From contig JAJDWA010000007.1 in assembly GCA_022825825.1 (NCBI GenBank), positions 18,006 through 82,005 on the forward strand: DNA of 64,000 bases. Direction: 5' to 3'. Below the pieces are notes generated by a model. It worked only from the letters and a program-made list of their open reading frames with translations. It had not been told where the DNA came from and ran no database searches. The DNA is from Candidatus Poribacteria bacterium. Lineage in GTDB: Bacteria > Poribacteria > WGA-4E > WGA-3G. A program made the position numbers and the translations under genes. This document shows, piece after piece, positions 15,813 to 25,323 of this stretch (within the stretch, counting starts at the first letter, position 1; each line of letters opens with the position of its first letter).

Positions 15813-18392
15813 TTAAGAACGTCTCATATCAATACGGCGCAGTGCAATATCAATCAGTAATAGAATTAGCGCAGTGATAAGGAAAGGTCGCCACAGATGA
15901 ATCCGAAGCGTTACAGGATTTTCGGGGGAACGAAATGCCGCCTCAGCAGAAATGTTGAACTTTCCACCGGACACCGTTGAGAGTTGGGTTAGAAGCGATT
16001 CATTGGCGTTGTGAACAAGATATTCTTCAGGATAGGAAACAACAGTGCCTGTTACTTGTGTATTAACGATTTCGCCTGCCTGTTTTTGCATGATATTCAA
16101 GAAGTAGGGTCCGACTTCTTGGGTTGGAAATTCCAGCTCATATCGTCCGGGGGAGGTTTGTGAGATAGCAAGTTGCTTCTTTTTGAGATCGGGGCCGATA
16201 AGCGAAATATCACTGTCCAATTCGTTTAGAAAATCCCCAGTTTCACTGAGCGCATCAATGGCAAGATGTGCAACCCCTTTCTCTTTGGTAATTTCTGCTT
16301 GGAAATTACTGAGCGTTGTTTTTCGCATCGTATCACGCACCAATTGCGTCCAAAACTTGCCGTAGCCGGGCCATTCTAACCAATCTGATGCCCATCTTGC
16401 TTTCGCATCGGATGTAAACGCAACTGTCTTTCCTAAACCATACTGCCAACTTGCCAGAATTGGATCACCACGATCAGAAACGAGGAAAATCTCAGCTGTA
16501 GGTCGTGGTTGAGTGGCTACATATCCGAGTAGGAACGGTGCAAGTTCAAGGTCTATGCCACTTAATACCTGGGTCGGTTTAATACGTTGAGGGATAAAGG
16601 GTTCGTCAATGATAGCCGATTTAGAAGCAGTGACGGTTTCCTTCGCAAATATCTGCGGCACATTATACGGGTCTTGCGTGAAATAGTCGCGCCCACCGCC
16701 CCACTTTGCGAGGTCACCTAACATATTCATGTCAGCACCACTACCGATACCGACTGTGGAAATCGTAATACGTTCAGATTGCATGGAACTTGCTATGCCG
16801 TACCAATCTCCAGGTTGAGAGTGTCCATCACTCAGAACAATGACGTGTTTGAGTTTAGCCGTTGTCTCGGTCAAGGCAAAATACGCCTGCTGGAGGGCAG
16901 GATAAAGATTAGTGCCGCCACCTGCAGTAATTGACCCTACTTGATTTGAAATGAACTGCTTATCTGATGCGTCATGCATTTCTGTAATCCAGAACGGTGA
17001 ACCGTCAAAAGCGATAACACCGATTTTATCGCGCGGTCCAAGCAACTCTACTGTTGCACGTGCTGCTTCTTTCGCTAATTCTATCTTGATGCCTCCCATA
17101 CTTCCAGATTTGTCAATCACGAGCATCATTGCTAAGGATGGCGTTTCCTTTTTCTTCTCAGTATCAGTACGGACAGGTAAAATCTCCTCAATTGGGGTTT
17201 TATAGTAGCCACCTAATCCGTAACTGTTCTCACTACCGAGCATCATGAATCCGCCTCCAAGGTCTTGGACATAGGTACGGATAAGTTCCATCTGTTTTTC
17301 GTTGAGACGATTAGCAGGAACATCACTGAAGATAACAAGTTCATAGTTTTGAAGGTCGGCAAGTTCATTCGGTACACCTAAACCGTTGCGCACATCAACA
17401 CGAATTTTCGCATCCTCAAGTACTCGCATTAAGTACCGGGTTTGCGACTCATTTTCATCAATAAGCAAGACTCTCGGTTTACCTGAGACTGAAACGATGC
17501 CGAATGCCCGATTGTTGTCGTAGCGTGTATCCTGTATCGTGCGGCAGGTAGCGTCGTATGTCAATGTTCCGCTTTCCATAGAAGTTTCAGTGAACAGTAC
17601 CCGATTTTCGCCTTCAGTAAGTCGTACCTCTTTTTTTGCTACCTCAAATTTGTTCTTATAGAGATTTATCTGTGCAATATCTTCATGGTTGCTGTGAATA
17701 AGCACTTCCAGGTTGAAAGGAGCGCCCTGTTTGACCTGTGCAGGCGCGTCAATTCGTTGTACCATTACTTCAGGTTCATCACTTGGATATATTGGGACCG
17801 TGTCAATCTGTATACCGAAATCTTTCCCGCGAAGACCTGTGTGAATTGCATCTCCTTGTGTCTCAATACCATCTGTAATTAAGACAATCCGTTTATTTGC
17901 ATTTGCAGGAAAAACACTCCACGCTGTCTCAATTGCTTGTGCGATATTCGTTGTGTCTGCTGCGTCTTCATCTGCTTCTAACCAAGCTTTCTTTGTTTCA
18001 GCAAGGTTCAACTTTTCTTCGGAATTTCTCTGATTTTCCAGACGGGCTGCCTGAAGTATCTCAGCTTTATCCGTAAACCCAATGACACCTACTTGCTGAT
18101 TGCCGCTCCGTGATTCAAGTGCTTCGTTGATATAATCCGTTGATTTTGTCAATCCATCTTCAGAAATGCTATCGGAAATATCAGCGAGGAACATCACTGC
18201 AAGTTTGTCATCGGTTTTCAGATACTGGAGATCCGCTACACTTAGAATAAGCAGCAGAACGATAATAATCCTGACACATAGACTGATTACTCTTTGTGTT
18301 CGAGATAAGTCAACGAGGCTTCGTCTAAAACCGTAGTAAAGAACTGGCAATAAAAGCAATAGGAACAGCAAAAAGGGGCGTGTAATTTCCAT
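15813..18392 (-). CDS. Membrane protein with two von Willebrand A domains and a glutamine-amidotransferase-like domain
   Basis: 859 residues. Two membrane helices at the N-terminus (PFLLFLLLLLPVLYYGF; VIIVLLLILSVADLQ-like stretch), then VWA 1 at ~85-235 with MIDAS start FLADISDSIS. A class-I glutamine-amidotransferase-like segment at ~305-400 follows (GKPRVLLIDENESQTRYL to GGGFMMLGSENSYGLGG). VWA 2 at ~420-590 has a full MIDAS (VIDKSGSMGG). A last membrane helix is near residue 840 (FLITALILLLIDIALRR). This layout is typical of large VWA proteins in MoxR-linked operons. It probably acts at the cytoplasmic membrane with metal-dependent binding to a partner. Confidence 0.82.
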   Translation of the reverse strand: MEITRPFLLFLLLLLPVLYYGFRRSLVDLSRTQRVISLCVRIIIVLLLILSVADLQYLKTDDKLAVMFLADISDSISEDGLTKSTDYINEALESRSGNQQVGVIGFTDKAEILQAARLENQRNSEEKLNLAETKKAWLEADEDAADTTNIAQAIETAWSVFPANANKRIVLITDGIETQGDAIHTGLRGKDFGIQIDTVPIYPSDEPEVMVQRIDAPAQVKQGAPFNLEVLIHSNHEDIAQINLYKNKFEVAKKEVRLTEGENRVLFTETSMESGTLTYDATCRTIQDTRYDNNRAFGIVSVSGKPRVLLIDENESQTRYLMRVLEDAKIRVDVRNGLGVPNELADLQNYELVIFSDVPANRLNEKQMELIRTYVQDLGGGFMMLGSENSYGLGGYYKTPIEEILPVRTDTEKKKETPSLAMMLVIDKSGSMGGIKIELAKEAARATVELLGPRDKIGVIAFDGSPFWITEMHDASDKQFISNQVGSITAGGGTNLYPALQQAYFALTETTAKLKHVIVLSDGHSQPGDWYGIASSMQSERITISTVGIGSGADMNMLGDLAKWGGGRDYFTQDPYNVPQIFAKETVTASKSAIIDEPFIPQRIKPTQVLSGIDLELAPFLLGYVATQPRPTAEIFLVSDRGDPILASWQYGLGKTVAFTSDAKARWASDWLEWPGYGKFWTQLVRDTMRKTTLSNFQAEITKEKGVAHLAIDALSETGDFLNELDSDISLIGPDLKKKQLAISQTSPGRYELEFPTQEVGPYFLNIMQKQAGEIVNTQVTGTVVSYPEEYLVHNANESLLTQLSTVSGGKFNISAEAAFRSPENPVTLRIHLWRPFLITALILLLIDIALRRIDMRRS

Positions 18393-18521
18393 ATTTCTGT
18401 TTTTTTGAGTGAGTTTTAATAGTCGTTAGCAATTAGGTTTTAAGATTATGGTGAATTGTAAAAATAACTTGACACCTTCGTTCCCCAGTAGGCGGGGAAT
18501 GCCTGAAGACGAATGCGCGTG

Positions 18522-18546
18522 GTAGAATACGCGTATGGTATTCTAC
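18522..18546. repeat. Hairpin repeat, GTAGAATAC type
   Basis: GTAGAATAC, seven-base loop, GTATTCTAC: a perfect nine-base stem. A sister hairpin at 60212-60236 has GCAGAATAC/GTATTCTGC, a compensated change at the second base pair. Confidence 0.7.
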
Positions 18547-18568
18547 ATGATTCGCCATGATTCATACC

Positions 18569-18604
18569 CGGGGAACGCCTAAATGGCGTTCATACCGTTG
18601 ATTT
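18569..18604. repeat. Dispersed hairpin repeat, first copy
   Basis: CGGGGAACGCC, TAAAT loop, GGCGTTCATACCGTTGATTT. The same unit at 60035-60068 carries AATGCC/GGCATT, so one stem pair changed from C-G to T-A with pairing kept. Confidence 0.75.
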
Positions 18605-18734
18605 CTTGATTTGGAAGTTTTCTAACCTCGCTGGAGCAGAGTGTCCAAGTAATTGTAAAATCTACTATAAGTCGGCTGGTTTCAAAGAAAGTATATCACA
18701 AAAATTTTGAAAATGGCAAGACAAACAGAAGACT

Positions 18735-19679
18735 TTAATTTTTCTGGATTGGAATTGGTTTAATATCTTCGCCAATGTTTGCAGTTAACTCAATATCAGA
18801 ACTCTCTTTACGTATCCGGCGATCAAAATATAAGATTGTAACACCGATCACCCAAATTGGCAAAACGAGTGCCTTAAGAATTAGGTCGGAGCAAGTCATA
18901 ATAACATAAAAGAAGTAATTACTGGAATCAAGAACCTTTTCCAATATCGCCCATTCGATAATACCTCTAAGGTCTGTATTACCTGCTAAATTTGTGAAAA
19001 TAAAGATAGTCCCAAGTGAAATCTGAAATATAAGTCGAACCGCATAACTGGACAGCAGAATTAAAATTAGCATTCCAAACACTCGCCACCACGCCCCACG
19101 AACAAGTTCACTGCTCCGTCTCAGTGCGTTTGTCACACTCAATTTCTCAAGCAATATGGTTTCAAAATAAAATCCCCAACGTACCGCAAAATAGGTTGAA
19201 ATAGGAAATCCTATTATCATAATCATCAAAACCACAGCAAAGGACTGACCACGTGCCACAGAAGGAATAGACACTAATATAAGAAGAAGCGTGATCACCC
19301 AGACGGATACCCATAATAGATGACCGCCTAACATTGGAAAAAACCGATGGAGTGCTTGTCGTAATGCTGCACCACTTGTGATGTGCCCTCCAAGATAGAT
19401 TCTGGCAGTAGCAATGACTATGCTGCCAATCGTTAAGACTACAAAAGGCACCATGAAAAGTCTCGCTATTGATTTTTGTACGTCTGAATTAGTTATCAAA
19501 CCTATTAGAGCATACTCTACAAGACTGGCGAAGAAATAAACACTTGCAATCCCCATGAATAATAAAAAGTGTTTCCTATACAAGCTAAAAGTCGTATCCA
19601 GAATGTCACCAACACCCATCGGTTGAAGTTTGGACGTATTATCTATATCTATGTAGGATGTGTCATTTGAATCTGACAT
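18735..19679 (-). CDS. Multi-pass membrane protein (glycerophosphodiesterase-membrane-domain-like)
   Basis: 314 residues from the ATG at 19679 (MSDSNDTSYIDID), which has GGAG five bases before it; the frame extends 19 codons upstream without support. A polar N-terminus with MGVGDILDTTFSLYRKHF is followed by about six membrane helices (FLLFMGIASVYFFASL; MVPFVVLTIGSIVIATARI; LLWVSVWVITLLLILVS; VVLMIMIIGFPISTYF and others). The GDILDxTFxLYRxHF start is typical of the small-integral membrane family linked to VWA/transglutaminase clusters. Function is unknown. It sits inside the VWA gene cluster, downstream of the DUF4143 gene. Confidence 0.7.
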   Translation of the reverse strand: MSDSNDTSYIDIDNTSKLQPMGVGDILDTTFSLYRKHFLLFMGIASVYFFASLVEYALIGLITNSDVQKSIARLFMVPFVVLTIGSIVIATARIYLGGHITSGAALRQALHRFFPMLGGHLLWVSVWVITLLLILVSIPSVARGQSFAVVLMIMIIGFPISTYFAVRWGFYFETILLEKLSVTNALRRSSELVRGAWWRVFGMLILILLSSYAVRLIFQISLGTIFIFTNLAGNTDLRGIIEWAILEKVLDSSNYFFYVIMTCSDLILKALVLPIWVIGVTILYFDRRIRKESSDIELTANIGEDIKPIPIQKN

Positions 19680-19795
19680 ATAGTCTCCATTCACTTTACT
19701 TTCAGAAAACGGCGTGGTGGTCTTCAGATATAACAAATAAAACTATCGTTATGAAACGGTAAACACTTATGGTACTAACCACTTTAACCTTCTTG

Positions 19796-20959
19796 CTACC
19801 CTTCTCTACCACCGTCTTTATTGTCAAATATTTCAGTAATCAACAAATCCAAATTCACGAACTTCACCACGATCCCGTTGTACTCTCTCGTAAAAGGTTT
19901 TTCTGCATCGTGTGCGACAACAAAATTCTTCCCCTCAGGGTATTGTCTGCGGAATGCAAGCAGTTGGCGCGGTGAGAACCCTGCAGCAGTCCAGTTACAC
20001 TCAATGGCGACCGGTATATCACGGGCACGTGTAAGAACGAAATCAACCTCATGTCCTCTTTTGTTGCGCCAGTATTGAATATCGCGCGATTGTGTATGCG
20101 CCATAATCTCGTTCAAAACAAAGTGTTCCCACAGTAACCCAAAGTCGTCTTGTCGCAATTGTAACCACCCTTTATGATAACAGACGAAACCCGTGTCAAA
20201 TCCATAGACTTTCGGGGCAGCAACAATTTCAGTTGAACGGCGTGAACTGAAGGGACGTATGATATTCACGACAAAGGTTGCCTCTAACACAGAGAGAAAG
20301 TTTGATATTGTGCCGCGGCTGACCTCACAGGGAGCTGCAAAGCGGGTAGCTTCAAAAACACCACCGCTTTGTGCCATAAGGAGCTCTGCAAATTTTTGAA
20401 ACGAGTACCTACGTTCAAGCCGAAAAAGTTCTTGAATATCTTTTGCCCAATAGGCATCAATCCACTCTTGGAAATCATACTCGGGAAATTCCATCTCAAG
20501 AAAAAACGGAGGCAATCCACCGTGCAATAACCGATGTTCAAGGTCTGTCCGATTAAAGTCGCCAAGATCGGTTTTTATAATCGGAGTTAACCACAATTCC
20601 ATCTTACGTCCGGCAAGCGTGTCCCGAAATCTTGCACTTGCACCCAGTGTTGATGAACCGGTTGCGATGATATGAATTTTAGGATAATGATCTGCCGCAA
20701 TTTTTAATAGTTCTGAAGGGTTTGGTAATCGATGGATTTCATCAAGTACAATTCGCCCATTTTCAATACTATCAAGGAATCTTTGCGGATCTTCCATCAA
20801 TCGCCTGACCCGAGGTAGTTCACAGTCAAAATATTCAATGTTGGGAAGTGTCTGACACAAGCACGTTTTTCCAACTCGGCGTACACCAGATAACCATACA
20901 ACAGAACGGCGTTCCCAAGCAGTTTCTATAAGATTGAGCCAAAATTGTCTTTTTACCAT
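19796..20959 (-). CDS. AAA ATPase with DUF4143-type C-terminal domain
   Basis: 387 residues. Walker A is WLSGVRRVGKTCLCQTL near residue 20, Walker B is GRIVLDEIHRLPNP near residue 70, sensor region HIIATGSSTLGAS. The C-terminal half has the DUF4143 features: a winged-helix part (FAAPCEVSRGTISNFLSVLEATFVV) and a nuclease-like fold (WRNKRGHEVDFVLTR...VAIECNW). Such ATPases are widespread, often horizontally acquired and of uncertain function. The gene interrupts the otherwise continuous VWA/membrane gene order. Two and a half copies of a palindromic repeat lie directly before the ATG, suggesting autoregulation. Confidence 0.85.
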   Translation of the reverse strand: MVKRQFWLNLIETAWERRSVVWLSGVRRVGKTCLCQTLPNIEYFDCELPRVRRLMEDPQRFLDSIENGRIVLDEIHRLPNPSELLKIAADHYPKIHIIATGSSTLGASARFRDTLAGRKMELWLTPIIKTDLGDFNRTDLEHRLLHGGLPPFFLEMEFPEYDFQEWIDAYWAKDIQELFRLERRYSFQKFAELLMAQSGGVFEATRFAAPCEVSRGTISNFLSVLEATFVVNIIRPFSSRRSTEIVAAPKVYGFDTGFVCYHKGWLQLRQDDFGLLWEHFVLNEIMAHTQSRDIQYWRNKRGHEVDFVLTRARDIPVAIECNWTAAGFSPRQLLAFRRQYPEGKNFVVAHDAEKPFTREYNGIVVKFVNLDLLITEIFDNKDGGREG

Positions 20960-20972
20960 ATATTTACGGTAT

Positions 20973-21046
20973 CATATAGTGCTACTATATGTCAAGCCTA
21001 TTTGCATATAGTGCTACTATATGTCAAGTCTATTTGCATATAGTAG
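20973..21046. promoter_or_regulatory. Tandem palindromic repeats upstream of the DUF4143 ATPase gene
   Basis: A 32-base unit occurs at 20973-21004 and 21005-21036, differing at one base, and a third partial copy begins at 21037. Each unit contains ATATAGT-GCT-ACTATAT, a perfect seven-base inverted repeat with a three-base centre. The spacing of 32 bases is about three helical turns. The first copy is only 14 bases before the ATG. This looks like a cooperative operator. Confidence 0.65.
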
Positions 21047-21078
21047 CGTTTTTAGGATGGGTAAAGACAATTCTTTGT

Positions 21079-23139
21079 TTAATCAATTCTTCTACGTTGA
21101 TATAGAAACCACTCTACAACGGTTAAAATAACTGCCAGAAACACCAAGTATATCCAAGGCGGATAACGGAAAAATGAACCACTGCCTAAAACATCCGATT
21201 CTGCTAATAAGTCTTCAATTCCTTCAGCGATCGCGATATTAGATTCTGTCTCACTTGCCAGATTAACCGCCCACACCTGTTCTGAGTTATCTGCTGCTAT
21301 GTTGTCGGTTGTAGATTCATTTTCACTATTGACTGTAGATTCATTCTCATTATCAGCTGCTGGTTTATCTGAGAAAGTCAACTCGTAAAAACCGGCATGT
21401 AGAGTCTGATCAAAGAGTATTTCATCATTTTCAACAGCAACGTCCCATGTTTTTTCTTCTGGACCGTTCACTTTTAGGATTTTTTGCGGGTTTTCGGATG
21501 GAGTATCTTCTCCTGAGTTAGTTTGCGAATCTATCTTATAGCGGAGGACCTCACCTGTTCGGAGGTGATATTCCTGTATATCTTCACTCTGTTGAAACCA
21601 TTGGATCGTATTCGCGATAATGACAGGAAATGCAATACGCAATGGTAGGTCAGACTCAAGTATGTTAATCGCAGCAAAGACAATTTTTCGCTTTGGTGTT
21701 ACATCAACGAACAACACAGGAGATTCAAACGAACGCGCAAGAATCTGTGCTGTAGCGGGTGGTGTAATCTCGTATGCCTCCCCGATTAGCACATTTTCCA
21801 AGTGAACGTGGCGTAGGATAGGATGTGTACGGTCCCAATCTGTGATAATAGGCGTTTCAAGAGCTTCTCCAATGTCCCACGTTGTCACGGGGTTGTTTGC
21901 ACTTTCATCAAGCGGATGAGTGGCTTTGGGAGGATAGATGAACATATAATTCCCATCTCCAAGCATCGTTGGATTGAACTGATCAAATACTACAACCTGA
22001 GCGTCTTTAGCACCAGATTCATATTCTGCTGGAGTCATAATACTTAGGTTTAACTTTTCATCAACGGAAAGGACTTTTTGCAGAAATGGGTTCTCGTCTG
22101 TCACCAATAGAACAGAGACTAGCTCACGTTTCGGTAACGTCGCATAAGCAATATTGTCAGTGGGAAGCGCGTCTACGACGTCTAACACGGCTTTTAGCTC
22201 GCCGCCTTCAAAAGTAAAATTACTGAAAATTTCGGATTTTTTCTCGCCGGGTGCAAGGGTGTAAGGACGAACGTCAAAGAGACTCTCGTTAAAATAGAGC
22301 TCCACACTACACTTCTTTTCTTTATCAGAAGTGTTAACAACAGTCAGCAGAGTTTCATAATCGAACGCATTGACAATACTTTTTCGCACCCGAAATTGCG
22401 TGATACCAACGTTATCACTGTCTTTACCTATCCTGATAAGGTGTAGTTTGATCTTTTGTTCTTGAGTCAGTTCTTCTTCGGCTGTTGTGTCTTGTAGCGA
22501 TTTTTGAAATTTTTCAACTGTCTGCTCAGATACAGACTGAAAATCACTAAGAATGATAATTTCTGGGTTCGGTTTAGTGCGTGCGACATCAAACGCTAAA
22601 TCCACTGCAGGTTTTAGATCTGTTTCTATGTCAGTTGGTTTAATAGATTCAATTGCTTGTCGCAGTGTTTTTTGATGGTTGGTAAATGGTGTCCGAATTG
22701 TAGGGCGTGTGTGACAACTGATAACCGACATTTCGTCCATAAACCGCAGTCCTTTTACCATCTGTAATGCACTCTGCTTTGCGGAATCTAAACGGACTTC
22801 GGAAGAAGGATTATCTGGATCGAGATTTAGGACTGCATTCATGCTGGCGGAGTGATCTATAATCAAGATAAGCTGTCGTGCGGATTTTGTTATGAATGCA
22901 AACTGTGGACGGGCAATAGCAAGCACTAAAAGCGCAAGAAATAACAATTGAAGCAGTAGCGATAGTAGATGTTTTAGCCTTTGGAATAGAGATGTGGTTT
23001 GTCTCTCTTTGAAAAGTTGTTCCCAAAACATCAGCGTAGAGACAGGTTCGCGTCTACGCCGCAATTTTAGAATATATAAAGCGATTATAGGAATCGCAAG
23101 CGCAAATAGGAATAAGGAGGTAGGCGTTAAAAAGTTCAT
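21079..23139 (-). CDS. BatA-like VWA-domain membrane protein
   Basis: 686 residues from the ATG at 23139; a TTG just before it is possible. N-terminal BatA-type segment (FLTPTSLFLFALAIPIIALYILKLRRRREPV) gives one helix, followed by a second near residue 60. VWA domain at ~90-250 with MIDAS LIIDHSASMNA. A long beta-rich extracytoplasmic region follows, then one membrane helix near the C-terminus (PPWIYLVFLAVILTVVEWFLY) and a basic end. Family: aerotolerance regulator N-terminal plus VWA. It lies after the DUF58 gene and before the ATPase insertion. It is expected to act at the membrane with MoxR and DUF58. Confidence 0.85.
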   Translation of the reverse strand: MNFLTPTSLFLFALAIPIIALYILKLRRRREPVSTLMFWEQLFKERQTTSLFQRLKHLLSLLLQLLFLALLVLAIARPQFAFITKSARQLILIIDHSASMNAVLNLDPDNPSSEVRLDSAKQSALQMVKGLRFMDEMSVISCHTRPTIRTPFTNHQKTLRQAIESIKPTDIETDLKPAVDLAFDVARTKPNPEIIILSDFQSVSEQTVEKFQKSLQDTTAEEELTQEQKIKLHLIRIGKDSDNVGITQFRVRKSIVNAFDYETLLTVVNTSDKEKKCSVELYFNESLFDVRPYTLAPGEKKSEIFSNFTFEGGELKAVLDVVDALPTDNIAYATLPKRELVSVLLVTDENPFLQKVLSVDEKLNLSIMTPAEYESGAKDAQVVVFDQFNPTMLGDGNYMFIYPPKATHPLDESANNPVTTWDIGEALETPIITDWDRTHPILRHVHLENVLIGEAYEITPPATAQILARSFESPVLFVDVTPKRKIVFAAINILESDLPLRIAFPVIIANTIQWFQQSEDIQEYHLRTGEVLRYKIDSQTNSGEDTPSENPQKILKVNGPEEKTWDVAVENDEILFDQTLHAGFYELTFSDKPAADNENESTVNSENESTTDNIAADNSEQVWAVNLASETESNIAIAEGIEDLLAESDVLGSGSFFRYPPWIYLVFLAVILTVVEWFLYQRRRID

Positions 23140-23180
23140 CAATCAATTTCATCTGGACAATCTTGGTGAGAATTGATCCG

Positions 23181-24068
23181 TTATGAGACAAAACCACCCA
23201 TTCGGAAGATGCGTAGGATAAGTTCTTCAAAAGGCGCTTTAGTCATTGTCCGTACAAGGCTGATCTCTCGCTGTGTACAATATCGGTCAAGGTCATCACA
23301 ATATTTTTTGAAAAGTGCTTGGTAGCGTTTAATGTGATTTTCGTTAATGGTAACAGGTCGGAGTTGGTTAGTTTCAACATCAACGAGATGGTAATCGCCC
23401 AGCAGGTTGGGTTCAGCCTCCTTTTCGTCAATAATATGAATGACAAAAAGATCATGTTTTTGGAATTTTAGCATATTTAGACCGGCAGTAAACCCTTTGG
23501 GGTCAAAGAGATCGGAGATGAGGACAACTAACCCACGTCTTTTGGTCATGTGAACAAAATTGTGGAATGCCTGTTCCAAATCGGTTTCTCCAGCACCATT
23601 GATTTGATCAAGAAAATTGAGAACAGTGAAAATTTTGCCTTTTCCACGTTCGGTAGGCAGCCGATTCATGTCAGTAGTGTTAAAAGCAGTAATCCCAATA
23701 CGGTCGAGATTGGAGAGGCCGATGTAGGCGAGTGCTGCTGCAACACGTTTGGCATAAATCAGTTTTGGTAATTCTCCGTAGGTCATGGATTCGCTTGCAT
23801 CAACCAGGAAGTAGATATGTAGGTCTTCTCGTTCTTCATAGAGTTTCAATAAAAGTTCGTCTAATCTTGCGAAAGCGTTCCAATCAATGTACCGAAAATC
23901 GTCACCAGCAGTGTAGTTGCGGTAATCAGCAAATTCCACACTGACACCGCGCCGTGTACTGCGGCGTTCCGCTTTGATCCGTCCGGCAAAAATCTTCTTC
24001 GAAATAATATAGAGGTATTCAAGTTTTTTAAGAAACTCGCTATCAAATGCAGATTCTGTTTCGTTCAT
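23181..24068 (-). CDS. DUF58 domain protein of the MoxR/VWA operon
   Basis: 295 residues from the ATG at 24068, with CGAGGT six bases before it; a TTG two codons earlier is less likely. Diagnostic DUF58 stretch: RRGVSVEFADYRNYTAGDD, then RYIDWNAFARLDELLLKLYEE. A VWA-like fold follows (IYFLVDASESMTYG; LVVLISDLFDPKG). No membrane segment is seen, so it is cytoplasmic. It partners the MoxR ATPase upstream (89 bases away) in the usual order MoxR-DUF58-VWA. Confidence 0.9.
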   Translation of the reverse strand: MNETESAFDSEFLKKLEYLYIISKKIFAGRIKAERRSTRRGVSVEFADYRNYTAGDDFRYIDWNAFARLDELLLKLYEEREDLHIYFLVDASESMTYGELPKLIYAKRVAAALAYIGLSNLDRIGITAFNTTDMNRLPTERGKGKIFTVLNFLDQINGAGETDLEQAFHNFVHMTKRRGLVVLISDLFDPKGFTAGLNMLKFQKHDLFVIHIIDEKEAEPNLLGDYHLVDVETNQLRPVTINENHIKRYQALFKKYCDDLDRYCTQREISLVRTMTKAPFEELILRIFRMGGFVS

Positions 24069-24157
24069 GGGCAAACCTCGCGGTATTTAGAATAACCCGC
24101 TGCGTGTGATTCTTACTCTCTGCTTGATTTACTTGAGAGAAAATTGCTATAAAAGAG

Positions 24158-25141
24158 TTAATCAATTACTTCCAACAGGTGTTGGATGATTCCGTCGGGA
24201 TCAATTCCTTCAGCTTCACCTTCAAAACTTAAAATAAGGCGATGCCGTAGACTTGGCAGTGCGACAGCTTGAATGTCTTCGCGGGCAACGTTGTATCTAC
24301 CATCAAGGATTGCGCGCACCTTACTTGCAAGAATCAAAGCCTGAGCACCACGAGGACTTGAACCGTATCGGACATATTTTTTTGTTTGTTCTGGAGCATC
24401 TTCGACTTCAGGATGTGTCCCCATAACAATTCGTAAGGCATATTTACGAACGTCTTCAGCTACGAGGATGTCACGAACAATCTGTTCCAGTTCGTTAATC
24501 GCCTTACCATCGCAAACCTTTTCAACAGTAGGCATTTCGCGTTTCGTGGTGCGTTCCATCACGATATCAAGTTCGTCAAGGCTTGGAAATTCAACCTTGA
24601 GCTTAAAAAAGAAGCGGTCAAGTTGTGCCTCTGGTAAAGGATATGTCCCTTCCATTTCTAATGGGTTTTGGGTTGCCATTACGAAGAAGGGTAAATCCAG
24701 AGGGCGATGTTGTCCAGCAACGGTCACAGATTTTTCCTGCATTGCCTCAAGCAAAGCAGATTGTGTTTTAGGGGTTGCACGGTTGATTTCGTCAGCGAGG
24801 ACAAGATTGGCAAAGACAGGTCCAGGTTGAAATTCAAAGAATTTACGTCCATCTTCATCTTCTGCTACGACGGTAGTACCTACGATGTCAGCAGGCATGA
24901 GATCGGGGGTGAACTGAATCCGATTGAATTCTAAGTCTAATACTTCCTCTAAAGTACGGATTAGTAATGTTTTACCTAAGCCAGGGACTCCTTCCAATAA
25001 TGCATGTCCGCCTGTCATTAAGCAAATTAGAACGCCTTCAATGATCTCTTTTTGACCGACAATTCGCTTGGAAACCTCTTGTTGTATCTTAAGGAAGGTC
25101 TCGCGAAATTCTTCATGTTTTTGTTCAACTTGTTCGGACAT
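24158..25141 (-). CDS. MoxR-family AAA+ ATPase
   Basis: 327 residues, typical size. Walker A LLEGVPGLGKTLLIRTL, Walker B LVLADEINRATPKTQSAL, sensor 1 FFVMATQNPLEMEGTYPLPEAQ, and an Arg finger region DRFFFKLKVEFPS. C-terminal lid domain PSLRHRLILSFEGEAEG. MoxR proteins act as chaperones that insert metals or mature VWA-linked complexes. AGAGGA precedes the ATG. It is followed by DUF58 and two VWA genes. Confidence 0.94.
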   Translation of the reverse strand: MSEQVEQKHEEFRETFLKIQQEVSKRIVGQKEIIEGVLICLMTGGHALLEGVPGLGKTLLIRTLEEVLDLEFNRIQFTPDLMPADIVGTTVVAEDEDGRKFFEFQPGPVFANLVLADEINRATPKTQSALLEAMQEKSVTVAGQHRPLDLPFFVMATQNPLEMEGTYPLPEAQLDRFFFKLKVEFPSLDELDIVMERTTKREMPTVEKVCDGKAINELEQIVRDILVAEDVRKYALRIVMGTHPEVEDAPEQTKKYVRYGSSPRGAQALILASKVRAILDGRYNVAREDIQAVALPSLRHRLILSFEGEAEGIDPDGIIQHLLEVID

Positions 25142-25205
25142 ATTATCCTCTAATGGTCGTACTTAGATATTAAGGTAGATTTAGAATTATTTGGATACTG
25201 CCCCT

Positions 25206-25232
25206 GCGAGGTTGGGAAACTTGCCCTACCGG
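25206..25232. repeat. Dispersed repeat, GAGGTTGGGAAAC...CTACCGG type
   Basis: GCGAGGTTGGGAAACTTGCC followed by CTACCGG. Related copies lie at 55151-55180 and 60318-60342. The arms around GGGAAAC can pair, so this is a small hairpin repeat between genes. Confidence 0.65.
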
Positions 25233-25323
25233 AGACATATTTTCGTCTAATGGTAGTGGCGCTTACACATCAAATCACCGCAAAGACATATAATCTCTGC
25301 GGTGATTTACATAAAAACGCAGT

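Larger units (their letters stand above)
18393..18734. other. Intergenic region with hairpin repeats
   Basis: No gene is seen. The stretch holds two hairpins that recur near 60 kb (18522-18546 and 18574-18590) and a partial third copy (GGGGAATGCCTGAAG at 18495). The rest is AT-rich and unremarkable. Confidence 0.6.

Noticed and set aside
20973..21046. CRISPR-like repeats
   Set aside because: The units are contiguous without spacers, only two and a half copies, and sit at a promoter.
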